A stretch of DNA of 50,951 nucleotides from Agromyces mediolanus (GTDB lineage: Bacteria > Actinomycetota > Actinomycetes > Actinomycetales > Microbacteriaceae), in NCBI RefSeq assembly GCF_014648575.1, contig NZ_BMRJ01000001.1, positions 1,605,758-1,656,708 on the forward strand, read 5' to 3'. The notes under the pieces were generated by a model, which made no database searches, had not been told where the DNA came from, and was given only the letters and a program-made list of their open reading frames with translations. A program made the translations under genes and the position numbers. The number at the start of each line of letters is the position of its first letter. Within the stretch, counting starts at the first letter, position 1. Positions 17,418 to 26,563 of the stretch are shown here, piece by piece.

Positions 17418-19067
17418 GTGACTTCCGTTTCTCGCTCCGATTCGACCGACGAGGCTCCCGAAGGCACCGGCACGGGGGTGTCCGCGCAGGCCGACCACGG
17501 GGAGTCGACGTCGGCCGCGCCCGCGCGGGCGAAGGGCGCCACCGCCCCGAAGCGACCTGCGGCCGCGAAGAAGACGGTGGCGAAGTCCACGGCCGCCGGC
17601 TCGGCCGAGGCCGCCGCGAAGAGCGCGAAGCGTTCGGAGGCGGCGAAGCGGGCCGCGGCGACCCGCGCCGCCCGCAAAGCGGAGGCCGCGAAGGCCGAAG
17701 CCGCCCGGCAGCAGCGCGGCGAGGAGACCGAGACCGCGAGCGAACCGGCACCCGCGTCGAAGCGTTCGGGCGCCTCGCGGAGCGCCTCGAGTCGAGCGAC
17801 CGCCGAGCGCACGAGCGCGGCGGGCTCCGCGCGGGCCGCGAAGAGCGCTGCGAAGGCGGACGCTCCGGCGTCGCCCGCCGCTCGATCCCGCTCGACCAGC
17901 AGTGTGAGCGCGAAGCGCCAGGCGCTCCGTGCGGCCGCCGCGGTCACCACCGACACCACCGCGGCCGAGCGCCCCAAGAAGCCGGTCGAGCCCGAGGCGA
18001 GCGAAGCTGCCGCGGTCGTCGCGGTGGCCGAGACCATCCTCGAGCCCGAGACGGTCGCCGATTCGAGCGCGGTCGACGAGGAGACCCGGGAGCGGGTCCC
18101 CGCCGCCGCGCCGGTCGCCGATGCCGTGGTCGACGATCGCGTCGACGAGGAGACCCGCGAGCGCGTCGTCCCGGAGCCTCCGGCCGAGGCGGAGGCGGGC
18201 GAGCGCGCCGCCGACGTCGCGGTCGCCGTCATCCCCGCGCCGGCGAAGAAGGCGAGCCGCAAGAAGCGCACGCTCCGCGTCGCCCGCGAGGCGCCGTCCG
18301 AGAGCGCGGACCGTGTGCTCGTGGTCGACTCGCTCGTGAAGCGCTTCGGCGACAAGACCGCGGTCGACCGGATCTCGCTGCAGGTGCGCGCCGGCTCGTT
18401 CTTCGGCGTCGTCGGCCCGAACGGGGCGGGCAAGACGACCACCCTCTCGATGGTGACCGGGCTGCTGCGTCCCGACGAAGGCACGGTGCGCATCCACGAC
18501 ATCGACGCCTGGGCCGACCCCGAAGCGGCCAAGCGGGCGACCGGCGTCCTGCCCGACCGGCTCCGGCTCTTCGACCGCCTCACCGGTGGTCAGCTGCTCC
18601 ACTACTCGGGCATCCTCCGCGGCCTCGACGCGCGCACGGTCCGCGAGCGCAGCGCCGACCTCATCGCGGCCTTCGGACTCGACGACGCCGTCGACCGGCT
18701 GGTCGCCGACTACTCGGCGGGCATGACGAAGAAGATCGCGCTCGCGTGCGCGATGATCCACTCGCCGCGCCTGCTCGTGCTCGACGAACCGTTCGAGTCC
18801 GTCGACCCGGTCTCGGCGGCGAACCTCACCGAGATCCTCGAACGGTACGTCGCCGGTGGCGGCACGGTCGTGCTCTCGAGCCACGGCATGGACCTCATCG
18901 AGCGGGTCTGTGACTCGGTCGCGGTCGTCGTCGGCGGCAAGGTGCTCGCCGCCGGCACGCTCGACGAGGTGCGCCAGGGCGAGACCCTGGAAGATCGATT
19001 CGTCGCGCTCGCCGGTGGGCGCAAGGCAGCGGAAGGCATGGAATGGTTGCACAGTTTCTCGGACTGA
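17418..19067 (+). CDS. ABC transporter ATPase with long Ala/Lys-rich N-terminal extension
   Basis: A 549-residue protein. Residues 300-549 are a standard ATPase: Walker A GPNGAGKT (333-340), signature YSAGMTKK, Walker B LLVLDEPFESVD, switch His in SSHG. Residues 1-298 are low-complexity Ala/Lys/Glu/Arg/Ser sequence resembling histone H1 tails (PKRPAAAKKTVAKS), with the octamer DEETRERV at 220-227 and 243-250. The GTG at 17418 with TAGGTT 6 nt upstream and an uninterrupted frame supports the extension as real. It overlaps the permease gene by 25 nt. The ATPase is typical of drug or bacteriocin exporters; the extension's role is unknown. Confidence 0.85.
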   Translation: MTSVSRSDSTDEAPEGTGTGVSAQADHGESTSAAPARAKGATAPKRPAAAKKTVAKSTAAGSAEAAAKSAKRSEAAKRAAATRAARKAEAAKAEAARQQRGEETETASEPAPASKRSGASRSASSRATAERTSAAGSARAAKSAAKADAPASPAARSRSTSSVSAKRQALRAAAAVTTDTTAAERPKKPVEPEASEAAAVVAVAETILEPETVADSSAVDEETRERVPAAAPVADAVVDDRVDEETRERVVPEPPAEAEAGERAADVAVAVIPAPAKKASRKKRTLRVAREAPSESADRVLVVDSLVKRFGDKTAVDRISLQVRAGSFFGVVGPNGAGKTTTLSMVTGLLRPDEGTVRIHDIDAWADPEAAKRATGVLPDRLRLFDRLTGGQLLHYSGILRGLDARTVRERSADLIAAFGLDDAVDRLVADYSAGMTKKIALACAMIHSPRLLVLDEPFESVDPVSAANLTEILERYVAGGGTVVLSSHGMDLIERVCDSVAVVVGGKVLAAGTLDEVRQGETLEDRFVALAGGRKAAEGMEWLHSFSD

Positions 19068-20617
19068 AGCTGCGCCTCCTCGCCAACATCTTCCGACGCA
19101 GCCCCTGGCAGGTCGTCGGCATCGTGGTGGGGCTCGTCTACGGGCTCGGCATCGCGGGGCTGCTCTTCTTCGCGCTCGTCGCTCTGCGGTTCGTCGACGA
19201 CGTCTCGGTCATCCGCGACGCGCTCGTCGTGGCGGGCTCGGCGACGGTCGTCGGCTTCATCGTCTTCCCGCTGATCTTCGGGGTCGACGACACGATGGAT
19301 CCGCGCAAGTTCGCGCTGTTCGGCATCCCCGGACGGCGACTGGCGATCTCGCTCGCCGTGGCCGCCCTCATCGGCATCCCCGCGTTCGTGCTCGGCATCG
19401 TGCTGCTCGGCAGCGTGGTGACCTGGTCGCGCGGCGTGGGGGAGACGATCCTCGCGGTCCTCTCGGCCGCGCTGGCCTTCGCGACCTGCCTGCTGCTCGC
19501 GCGCGTCGCGACGGCGGTCGCCTCGTTCCTGCTCGCCACACGCCGGGCGCGCGAGCTGACCGGCGTCCTCGGCCTGCTGCTCGTCGTGGCGGCCTCGCCG
19601 GTGATCGTCGCCCTGACGACCGTCGACTGGGCGCGTGAGGGACGGCAGGTGCTCGAGGGCCTCGCCGGATGGCTCGGCTGGACGCCGCTCGGCGCCGCGT
19701 TCGCGGTCCCGGGCGACGCGGCCAACGGCGACTGGGGCGTCGCCGTGCTGAAGCTCCTCATCGCCGCGGCCACGCTCGCCCTGCTCGGGCTCGGCTGGAT
19801 CCGCCTCGTCGAGACGATGCTCGTCACCCCGGAACGCGAGGGGGCGTCGAAGAGCTACCGCGGGCTCGGCTGGTTCGATCGGCTGCCGCAGAACGCGAGC
19901 GGCGCGGTCGCCGCGCGCAGCTTCACCTACTGGTTCCGCGACGCACGGTACTGGGTGTCGATCGTCATGGTGCCGCTCGCGCCGGTCATCTTCATCATCG
20001 CCTTCAGCATCGTCGGCGTGCCGATGGAGTACCTCGGGCTCGCCCCGGTGCCGCTGATGTGCCTGTTCCTCGGGTGGTCCCTGCACAACGACACGGCCTA
20101 CGACTCGACGGCGATCTGGTTGCACATCGTCTCCGGAGTCCGCGGCACCGCCGACCGGTTCGGCCGCCTCGTACCCGTGCTCGTGCTCGGCGTCGTCGTG
20201 ATCGGGCTCGGCAGCGCGCTGACCGTGTTCGTGCTCGACGACTGGCGCCCGTTGCCGTCGCTCATCGGCGTGTCCACGGTGCTGCTCCTCTCCGGCCTCG
20301 GCATCGGCTCGGTCACCTCCGCACGCTTCCCGTATCCGGCGGTGAAGCCCGGCGACAGCCCGTTCCAGCAGCCGCAGTCGACCGGCAGCCTCTCCTCGCT
20401 CGTGCAGTCGATCACGATGTTCGGCTCCCTGATCGTGGCCGCCCCGGCCGTCGCGTTCGCGCTCCTCGGCGTCTTCGCCGATCCGAGCTGGCATCTGGCC
20501 TCCTTCCTTTCGGGCACCGTGCTGGGGCTCGTCGTGATCGTCGCGGGCGTCTGGCTCGGCGGTCGGGTCTTCGATCGTCGCGGGCCGGAGATCCTCGCCG
20601 CAGCCATCCGCGCGTAG
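19043..20617 (+). CDS. ABC transporter permease, large
   Basis: A 524-residue membrane protein with about 11-12 predicted helices, i.e. a fused-length permease. It starts with a short amphipathic segment (LGLKLRLLANIFRRSPWQ). The ATG at 19043 lies inside the ATPase gene, 25 nt before its stop, so the two are translated together and should form one transporter. The substrate is unknown. No signal peptide or soluble domain is present. Confidence 0.85.
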   Translation: MVAQFLGLKLRLLANIFRRSPWQVVGIVVGLVYGLGIAGLLFFALVALRFVDDVSVIRDALVVAGSATVVGFIVFPLIFGVDDTMDPRKFALFGIPGRRLAISLAVAALIGIPAFVLGIVLLGSVVTWSRGVGETILAVLSAALAFATCLLLARVATAVASFLLATRRARELTGVLGLLLVVAASPVIVALTTVDWAREGRQVLEGLAGWLGWTPLGAAFAVPGDAANGDWGVAVLKLLIAAATLALLGLGWIRLVETMLVTPEREGASKSYRGLGWFDRLPQNASGAVAARSFTYWFRDARYWVSIVMVPLAPVIFIIAFSIVGVPMEYLGLAPVPLMCLFLGWSLHNDTAYDSTAIWLHIVSGVRGTADRFGRLVPVLVLGVVVIGLGSALTVFVLDDWRPLPSLIGVSTVLLLSGLGIGSVTSARFPYPAVKPGDSPFQQPQSTGSLSSLVQSITMFGSLIVAAPAVAFALLGVFADPSWHLASFLSGTVLGLVVIVAGVWLGGRVFDRRGPEILAAAIRA

Positions 20618-20651
20618 CTCGCCCAGCGGCCCGGAGGCTCCGACGGGCGCG

Positions 20652-20657
20652 TAGAAT
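20652..20657 (+). promoter_or_regulatory. -10 hexamer TAGAAT, leaderless type
   Basis: Ends 7 nt before the ATG of the DUF3039 gene. Confidence 0.5.
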
Positions 20658-20664
20658 CGAGCGC

Positions 20665-20952
20665 ATGATCCACCCCGTGCACGCGAGCATCGCCGACCCC
20701 GGCCAGCCGGGAGGCGGCACCGACGTCCTCGACCGGGAGCTCGAGAAGCTCCTCGAAGAGGAGCTCATCGAGCCCGGCGACCACGAGCGCTTCTCGCACT
20801 ACGTGCCGAAGGACAAGATCCTCGAGTCGGCGATCACCGGCAAGCCCGTCAAGGCGCTGTGCGGCAAGAAGTGGACTCCGGGCCGCGACCCGGAGAAGTT
20901 CCCGGTCTGCCCCGCCTGCAAGGCGATCTACGAGAAGATGCGCGGCGAGTAG
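20665..20952 (+). CDS. DUF3039 domain protein
   Basis: A 95-residue protein matching the actinobacterial DUF3039 pattern: HERFSHYV, then TGKPVKALCGKKW, then PGRDPEKFPVCPACK. The Cys of LCGK, the CPAC pair and the His residues could form a small metal site, probably zinc (inference). A glutamate-rich helix precedes the domain. It is soluble and single-gene. The function is not known; its strong conservation in actinomycetes suggests a basic cellular role. Confidence 0.88.
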   Translation: MIHPVHASIADPGQPGGGTDVLDRELEKLLEEELIEPGDHERFSHYVPKDKILESAITGKPVKALCGKKWTPGRDPEKFPVCPACKAIYEKMRGE

Positions 20953-20997
20953 CATCCGGCCGCGGCCGGTTGGGGCCGAGCGGCCTCGTCGCCGGCC

Positions 20998-22317
20998 TCA
21001 GCGGTAGTTCGTCGGGATGACGGCCTCGCCGCGCCCGAGCCGGAACGCCTCGATCGGCAGCTCCTGCATGACCTCGGCCCGGTGCGCCCGGGCCGCCTCG
21101 GTGCCCGCGCGGCCGGTGTACGCCGCATCCGCGACGCCGTCGACCATCAACGGCACCATCAGCGGTCGCAGCTCGTCGCCGGCTTCGAACTCGGCCTCGC
21201 CGCCAGGCCCGTCGCCGACGAAGACGAGCTCCTCGCGCGCCGTGCGCGTGGAGTCGAGCCGGCGCGCCGCGTTCTTGCGCCCGCCCACGCTCGCCTTCTG
21301 CGACGAGGCTTTCGCGACGGCGATCCAGTCGCCGGCGTCGTCCCGCCGCGCGACGAGCTTGTAGACCATGCCGGCGGCCGGGAAGCCGGAGCCGGTGACC
21401 ACCGAGGTGCCGACGCCGTAGGAGTCGACCGGCGCGCCGGAGAGGCCGGCGATCGTGAACTCGTCGAGATCGCTCGTGACGGTGATCTTCGTGTTCACGG
21501 CGCCGAGCGAATCGAGCTGCTCGCGCACCGCGGCCACAACGGTGGGCAGGTCGCCCGAGTCGATGCGCACCGCGCCGAGCTCGGGGCCCGCGACGGCGAC
21601 GGCGAGCTCGACGCCCTTCGCGATGTCGTAGGTGTCGACGAGCAGCGTGGTGGAGGGGCCGAAGGCGTCGACCTGGGCCTGGAACGCCTGCTCCTCCGTG
21701 TCGTGCAGCAGCGTGAACGCATGCGCTGCGGTGCCCATGGTCGGGATGCCCCAGGTGCGGCCCGCCTCGAGGTTCGAGGTGGCGTCGAAGCCGGCGATGT
21801 AGGCGGCGCGAGCGGCCGCGACGGCCGAGCGCTCGTTCGTGCGCCGCGAGCCCATCTCGGCGAGGGGGCGGCCGAGCGCGACGGAGACCATGCGCGCCGC
21901 GGCGCTCGCGACGGAGGAGTCGTAGTTGAGCGTCGACAGCACGAGCGTCTCGAGCATGACCGCCTCGGCGAAGCTCGCCTGGATCGTCAGCAGGGGAGAG
22001 CCCGGGAAGTACGCCTCGCCCTCGCGGTACCCCCACACGTCGCCCGTGAAGCGGTAGTCGGCGAGCCAGTCGAGGGTCGCCGGGCGCACGACCTCGTGCT
22101 CGCGGAGCCATTCGAGCTCGGCGTCCTCGAAGCGGAAGCGCTCGATGAGCTCGAGCAGGCGCCCGGTGCCGGCGACGACGCCGTAGCGGCGGCCGTCGGG
22201 GAGTCGTCTCGCGAACGCCTCGAAGAGCGACTCCCGGTGGGCGGTGCCGTCGAGGAGGGCGGCATCCACCATGGTGAGTTCGTAGCGGTCGGTGAAGAGC
22301 GCAGCTGAGCCGGTCAC
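20998..22317 (-). CDS. pncB: Nicotinate phosphoribosyltransferase
   Basis: A 439-residue enzyme of NAD salvage that joins nicotinate to PRPP, driven by ATP. Recognisable blocks are the N-terminal [14 protein letters not shown], the substrate loop GSRRTNE, the phosphate-binding IDSGDL and GTSVVTGSG. The GTG start at 22317 follows TAGGCT by 7 nt. It is divergent from the murI operon. The family call is firm. Confidence 0.95.
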   Translation of the reverse strand: MTGSAALFTDRYELTMVDAALLDGTAHRESLFEAFARRLPDGRRYGVVAGTGRLLELIERFRFEDAELEWLREHEVVRPATLDWLADYRFTGDVWGYREGEAYFPGSPLLTIQASFAEAVMLETLVLSTLNYDSSVASAAARMVSVALGRPLAEMGSRRTNERSAVAAARAAYIAGFDATSNLEAGRTWGIPTMGTAAHAFTLLHDTEEQAFQAQVDAFGPSTTLLVDTYDIAKGVELAVAVAGPELGAVRIDSGDLPTVVAAVREQLDSLGAVNTKITVTSDLDEFTIAGLSGAPVDSYGVGTSVVTGSGFPAAGMVYKLVARRDDAGDWIAVAKASSQKASVGGRKNAARRLDSTRTAREELVFVGDGPGGEAEFEAGDELRPLMVPLMVDGVADAAYTGRAGTEAARAHRAEVMQELPIEAFRLGRGEAVIPTNYR

Positions 22318-22324
22318 GAAGGAG

Positions 22325-22330
22325 AGCCTA
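22325..22330 (-). promoter_or_regulatory. -10 hexamer TAGGCT, leaderless type
   Basis: Ends 7 nt before the pncB GTG on the minus strand. Confidence 0.5.
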
Positions 22331-22396
22331 GTTGCTCGCGCGGGGGATGCCGAGGCATCCGCTCCCGCTGGCGCAGCGCCGCGCGCGCCGCTCGCC

Positions 22397-22402
22397 TAAG
22401 CT
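22397..22402 (+). promoter_or_regulatory. -10 hexamer TAAGCT, leaderless type
   Basis: Ends 8 nt before the GTG at 22411; it excludes the TTG at 22402, which is part of the box, as the murI start. Confidence 0.5.
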
Positions 22403-22410
22403 TGGTCCTC

Positions 22411-23250
22411 GTGACGGACGCGCCGATCGGGATCTTCGACTCTGGGGTCGGCGGGCTCACCGTCGCCCGGGCGGTGAAGGATCAGCTGCCGAACGAGTCG
22501 ATCCTCTACGTCGGCGACCTGGAGCACTCGCCCTACGGGCCCAAGCCGATCGCCGACGTGCGCCGCTACGCGCTCGCCGTGCTCGACGACCTCGTCGCCC
22601 AGGGCGTCAAGATGCTGGTCATCGCCTGCAACACCGCCTCCGCCGCCATGCTCCGCGACGCCCGCGAACGCTACGACGTCCCCGTCGTCGAGGTCATCCA
22701 GCCGGCGGTGCGCCGGGCGGTCGCCGCCACGAAGTCGGGGCGGGTCGGGGTCATCGGCACGGCCGGCACCGTGCAGTCCCGCGCCTACGACGACGCCTTC
22801 GCCGCCGCGCCGCACCTGCAGCTGTTCAGCCAGGCCTGCCCGCGCTTCGTCGAGTTCGTCGAGGCCGGGGTGACCACGGGTGAGGAGGTGCTCTCGGTCG
22901 CCGAGGAGTACCTGGCGCCGCTGAAGCGCGCCGACATCGACACGCTCGTGCTCGGCTGCACCCACTACCCCTTCCTGAAGGGGGCGATCTCGTACGTCAT
23001 GGGCGAGGGCGTCACCCTCGTCTCGAGCGACGTCGAGACCGCGAACGACGTCTACCGGGTGCTCGTCTCGACGGCCACCGAGCGGCGCGCCGACACGCCG
23101 CCCACGCACCGTTACGAGGCCACGGGGGAGTCCACGAGCGCCTTCCTCGACCTCGCCAACCGTCTCATCGGTCCGGAGATCCCGAGCGTCGAGCTCGTGC
23201 AGACCGGCTCGATCGCCCTGCCGCACCGTTCCGAATGGAGAACCTCGTGA
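22411..23250 (+). CDS. murI: Glutamate racemase
   Basis: A 279-residue enzyme that makes D-glutamate for peptidoglycan. Both catalytic cysteines are present, in IACNTASAA and LGCTHYPF, along with the N-terminal FDSGVGGLT loop and YGPK. It heads the murI-rph-rdgB operon; its stop overlaps the rph start as GTGA. This gene order is widespread in actinomycetes. Confidence 0.96.
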   Translation: MTDAPIGIFDSGVGGLTVARAVKDQLPNESILYVGDLEHSPYGPKPIADVRRYALAVLDDLVAQGVKMLVIACNTASAAMLRDARERYDVPVVEVIQPAVRRAVAATKSGRVGVIGTAGTVQSRAYDDAFAAAPHLQLFSQACPRFVEFVEAGVTTGEEVLSVAEEYLAPLKRADIDTLVLGCTHYPFLKGAISYVMGEGVTLVSSDVETANDVYRVLVSTATERRADTPPTHRYEATGESTSAFLDLANRLIGPEIPSVELVQTGSIALPHRSEWRTS

Positions 23251-24011
23251 CCGACACCTCAGCCATCGTCCGCGCCGACGGGCGCACGCCGGACCAGCTC
23301 CGCGAGGTGACCATCGAACGCGGCTGGAGCGCGCATGCCGAGGGCAGCGCGCTGATCTCCTTCGGCGGCACGAAGGTGCTCTGCACCGCGAGCTTCACGA
23401 ACGGCGTGCCGCGCTGGCTCACGGGCAAGGGCACCGGCTGGGTCACCGCCGAGTACTCGATGCTGCCGCGCTCGACCAACACCCGCAACGACCGCGAATC
23501 GGTCAAGGGCCGCATCGGCGGCCGCACGCACGAGATCAGCCGGCTCATCGGCCGCAGCCTCCGCGCCGTCATCGACACGAAGGCGCTCGGCGAGAACACC
23601 GTCGTCATCGACTGCGACGTGCTGCAGGCCGACGGCGGCACCCGCACCGCCGCGATCACGGGCGCGTACGTCGCGCTCGCCGACGCGGTCGAGTGGGCCC
23701 GCACCAAGAAGTTCATCGGGCAGAAGTCGACCCCGCTCATCGACACGGTCTCGGCCGTCTCGGTCGGCATCATCGACGGCACGCCCATGCTCGACCTCGC
23801 CTACGTCGAGGACGTCCGCGCCGAGACCGACATGAACGTCGTCGCCACCGGCCGGGGACTCTTCGTCGAGGTGCAGGGCACCGCGGAGGGCGCGCCGTTC
23901 GACCGCCGCGAGCTCGATTCGCTCCTCGACCTCGCCCTCGGCGGCAACGCCGAGCTCGCCGCGCTCCAGGTCGCGGCGCTCGCCGCGGGCCGCGAGGCGG
24001 CCGGCGCGTGA
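23247..24011 (+). CDS. rph: Ribonuclease PH
   Basis: A 254-residue phosphorolytic exonuclease that trims tRNA 3' ends as a hexameric ring. Typical blocks are [41 protein letters not shown] and [10 protein letters not shown]. The GTG at 23247, preceded by GGAG and overlapping the murI stop, is preferred over the ATG at 23235. The rdgB start overlaps its stop in the same way. Confidence 0.96.
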   Translation: MTDTSAIVRADGRTPDQLREVTIERGWSAHAEGSALISFGGTKVLCTASFTNGVPRWLTGKGTGWVTAEYSMLPRSTNTRNDRESVKGRIGGRTHEISRLIGRSLRAVIDTKALGENTVVIDCDVLQADGGTRTAAITGAYVALADAVEWARTKKFIGQKSTPLIDTVSAVSVGIIDGTPMLDLAYVEDVRAETDMNVVATGRGLFVEVQGTAEGAPFDRRELDSLLDLALGGNAELAALQVAALAAGREAAGA

Positions 24012-24643
24012 GCGGCCCCGACGTGCTCGAGGTCGTGCTCGCGACGCACAACGCGCACAAGGTCGCCGAGTTCCAGCGCATCCTGGGGGAGCGGATGCCG
24101 CAGCTCCAGGTGCTCGGCTACGACGGGCCCGAGCCCGTCGAGGACGGCACGAGCTTCGCCGCGAACGCCCTGATCAAGGCGCGGGCCGCCGCCGAGCACA
24201 CGGGGCGCATCGCGCTCGCCGACGACTCGGGCATCGCGGTCGACGTCATGGGCGGTTCGCCCGGCATCTTCTCGGCCCGCTGGGCGGGGCACGGGGCGGG
24301 CGACGAGGCGAACCGCACCCTGCTGCTCGCGCAGCTCGCCGACGTGCGCCGGCCGAACCGGGCGGCGTCGTTCCACTGCACCATCGCGCTCGTCGTGCCG
24401 GCCGCGCTCGCCGGCACCGATGAGCCGGTCGAGATCGTCGTCGACGGCACCTGGCCCGGCCAAGTGGCCTACGAGCCGCGCGGCTCGCACGGTTTCGGCT
24501 ACGACCCGGTGTTCGAGCCCGAGGGCCACGAGATCACCGCGGCGGAGCTGCTGCCCGAGCAGAAGAATGCGATCAGCCACCGGGCGCGCGCGTTCGAGGC
24601 GCTCATCCCCGAGCTCGAGCGGATCGCCACGACGCTCGCCTGA
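24008..24643 (+). CDS. rdgB: RdgB/HAM1 non-canonical purine NTP pyrophosphatase
   Basis: A 211-residue enzyme that hydrolyses ITP, dITP and XTP to monophosphates and so keeps deaminated purines out of DNA and RNA. Family motifs are the N-terminal [32 protein letters not shown] and the C-terminal SHRARA. The GTG start at 24008 overlaps the rph stop by 4 nt (GTGA). It is the last gene of the operon. Confidence 0.95.
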   Translation: MSGPDVLEVVLATHNAHKVAEFQRILGERMPQLQVLGYDGPEPVEDGTSFAANALIKARAAAEHTGRIALADDSGIAVDVMGGSPGIFSARWAGHGAGDEANRTLLLAQLADVRRPNRAASFHCTIALVVPAALAGTDEPVEIVVDGTWPGQVAYEPRGSHGFGYDPVFEPEGHEITAAELLPEQKNAISHRARAFEALIPELERIATTLA

Positions 24644-24694
24644 GAACGCTATTCATTCCCACTTCTATCTTGGGCTGACCAGGGAATTCTCGCC

Positions 24695-24700
24695 TAAGCT
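24695..24700 (+). promoter_or_regulatory. -10 hexamer TAAGCT, leaderless type
   Basis: Ends 7 nt before the ATG of the cation exporter. The stretch 24644-24694 just upstream is unusually AT-rich (CTATTCATTCCCACTTCTATC) and could hold a metal-regulator site, but no palindrome is clear. Confidence 0.5.
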
Positions 24701-24707
24701 CGGGGTG

Positions 24708-25634
24708 ATGGCACACGATCACTCCCACGACCACGCCCAGGGGGCGAACCGCACGCGACTCATCGTCGCGATCGCGATCATCGGCGCATTCCTCGTCGCG
24801 CAGCTGATCGGCGGACTGCTGAGCGGCTCGCTCGCGCTGCTCGCCGACGCGGGCCACATGGCGAGCGATCTGCTCGGCCTCGTCGTGGCCCTCGTCGCGG
24901 CGATCGTGGCGGCCCGGCCGGCGACCGACCGGCAGACCTACGGGTTCCGGCGCTTCGAGGTCTTCGGGGCGCTCGTCAACGGCCTGATCCTCCTCGGCGT
25001 CGCCGTCTCCGTCGCGATCAGTGCCGTCGGTCGCCTGATCTCCGGAGCGGAGGGGGAGGCGCACGAGGTGCAGGGCGGGCTCATGCTCGTCGTGGCGATC
25101 CTCGGCCTCGCGGCGAACATCGCGGCGATGCTGGTGCTCCGCAGCGGAGCGAAGGACTCGATCAACCTGCGCGGCGCCTACCTCGAGGTGCTCGGCGACA
25201 CGATCGGGTCGGCGCTCGTGATCGTCGCCGCGGTCGTCATCCTCCTCACCGGCTGGAACACGGCCGACGCGCTCGCCTCGCTCGCGATCGCGGCCCTCAT
25301 CATCCCGCGGGCGCTCATCCTGCTGCGCGACGTCGCGCACGTGCTCAGCGAGTCCGCGCCGGCCGACACCGACGTGGCCGAGATCCGCGAGCACATCCTC
25401 CGCACGCGCGGCGTCGTCGCCGTCCACGATGTGCACGTCTGGCAGATCACCTCGGGGCAGCCGGTGTTCACGGCGCACGTCGAGGTGGAGCCCGAGGTCT
25501 TCGAGTCCGGCCGCACGGGGGAGCTGCTCGACGAGCTCGGCGGATGCCTCACCGCCCACTTCGACGTCGAGCACTCGACCTTCCAGCTGGAGCCCGCGGG
25601 ACGCGCCGGGCAGGAGCAGGGCTCGCACCGCTAG
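24708..25634 (+). CDS. CDF cation efflux transporter (CzcD/ZitB-like)
   Basis: A 308-residue exporter with six membrane helices, a His-rich N-terminus (HDHSHDHA) and a cytoplasmic C-terminal dimer domain ending near VEHSTFQLE. The transport-site pair in TM2 is normal (H50, D54). In TM5 the usual His-xxx-Asp is E160-xxx-D164. Members export Zn, Co or Cd against protons. The Glu may alter metal choice (inference). The stop overlaps the convergent gene by 4 nt. Confidence 0.92.
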   Translation: MAHDHSHDHAQGANRTRLIVAIAIIGAFLVAQLIGGLLSGSLALLADAGHMASDLLGLVVALVAAIVAARPATDRQTYGFRRFEVFGALVNGLILLGVAVSVAISAVGRLISGAEGEAHEVQGGLMLVVAILGLAANIAAMLVLRSGAKDSINLRGAYLEVLGDTIGSALVIVAAVVILLTGWNTADALASLAIAALIIPRALILLRDVAHVLSESAPADTDVAEIREHILRTRGVVAVHDVHVWQITSGQPVFTAHVEVEPEVFESGRTGELLDELGGCLTAHFDVEHSTFQLEPAGRAGQEQGSHR

Positions 25635-26050
25635 TCGTGCGCGGCGAGGAGCCCCTCCGCCCTGCTTCGGATCGTGTCGAGCACGTGACGCGTCGTCTCC
25701 TGCTCGGCATCGTCGATCCCCTCGACGAGCCGCAGCGTCGTCGCGACGACCGCCGTCCGCGCGGCGCTGAGCTCGGCGGCGCCCGCCGCCGTCGGTCGCT
25801 CCTCCTGGTCGACGAGCCCCGCGGCCTGGAGGCCGGCGAGCACCTGCTCGATCTCCTCCGAGTCGGCCCTGAGTCCGTCGGAGGCGCGCCGCCGCCAGGT
25901 GCTGCGTGCGTCGACGGCGCTGATGGCGTTGAGGGCGACCCAGGCCGGGTAGCCCGGAATCGACGTGGGCGACAGGGTGCGGGCCAGCAGCTCGCGCAGG
26001 GCGTTCTCGGTGGGGCCGATCACGGTCGGCAGGGGGCGCGCGGATGGCAT
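25631..26050 (-). CDS. Hypothetical, probable winged-helix (MarR-like) protein
   Basis: A 139-residue helical protein that I cannot assign with certainty. A stretch with LQAAGLVDQEERPTAAGAAEL (about residues 74-94) resembles the wing of MarR-type regulators, and a helix ending HVLDTIRSRAEGLL follows. The ATG at 26050 has AGGAG upstream. It shares a 63-nt divergent control region and two operator-like repeats with the MarR gene, so it may be the regulated partner or a co-regulator. Confidence 0.65.
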   Translation of the reverse strand: MPSARPLPTVIGPTENALRELLARTLSPTSIPGYPAWVALNAISAVDARSTWRRRASDGLRADSEEIEQVLAGLQAAGLVDQEERPTAAGAAELSAARTAVVATTLRLVEGIDDAEQETTRHVLDTIRSRAEGLLAAHD

Positions 26051-26066
26051 GGACTCTCCTAATATG

Positions 26067-26099
26067 TTGGTGAGACCAAAACTGTATTGGTAACACCAA
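26067..26099. promoter_or_regulatory. Two identical-pattern operators TTGGT-N3-ACCAA
   Basis: TTGGTGAGACCAA (26067-26079) and TTGGTAACACCAA (26087-26099) have perfect 5-bp arms and start 20 nt apart, i.e. about two helix turns on the same face. They fill the region between two divergent regulator-like genes and overlap any promoter there. They are the likely binding sites of the MarR protein. Confidence 0.75.
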
Positions 26100-26113
26100 G
26101 AGAAAGCAATGCC

Positions 26114-26533
26114 GTGGCCTCCGACTTCGCATCCCTCCCGACGTGGGTACTCAGCTCCGCCGCGACCCGGTCCCACCAGCTGCTGCACGCGGCGCTCGCG
26201 GAGGCGGGCGTGACTGGGTACGAGTATCGGTGCCTGTCCGCGCTCGCCGCCGCGGATCAGTTGAGTCAGACGCAGCTCGGCGCTGCCGCGGCACTCGATG
26301 CCCGGGACGTGACGCATACCGTGCGCGCCCTCGAAACCCGCGGGCTGGTCTCGCGGGTCCGGGATCCCGGCCACGGGCGCCGACAGCTCGTGTCCCTGAG
26401 TGACGCAGGGCGGCGGGCACTCGAACGTGCGGCGGAGGTGATCGCCGAGGTCCAGGAGACCGTGTTCGGCGGGCTGACGAGCGGCGAGCGCGTCACGCTG
26501 CTCGCCCTGCTCGAACGGCTCGCGCGCGCCTAG
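26114..26533 (+). CDS. MarR family transcriptional regulator
   Basis: A 139-residue winged-helix protein: dimerisation helix (SSAATRSHQLLHAAL), HTH (LSQTQLGAAAALDARDVTHTVRALETRGLV) and wing (VRDPGHGRRQLVSLSDAGRRAL). The GTG at 26114 is chosen because the frame upstream runs through the operators. Its divergent operators suggest that it represses itself and the gene at 25631. The ligand is unknown. Confidence 0.85.
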   Translation: MASDFASLPTWVLSSAATRSHQLLHAALAEAGVTGYEYRCLSALAAADQLSQTQLGAAAALDARDVTHTVRALETRGLVSRVRDPGHGRRQLVSLSDAGRRALERAAEVIAEVQETVFGGLTSGERVTLLALLERLARA

Positions 26534-26563
26534 CGACAGGGCCCTGCGGCGGGTGCCTCGGAG

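Noticed and set aside
23235..23246. ATG at 23235 as start of rph
   Set aside because: The GTG at 23247 has GGAG upstream and forms the usual 4-nt overlap with the murI stop.
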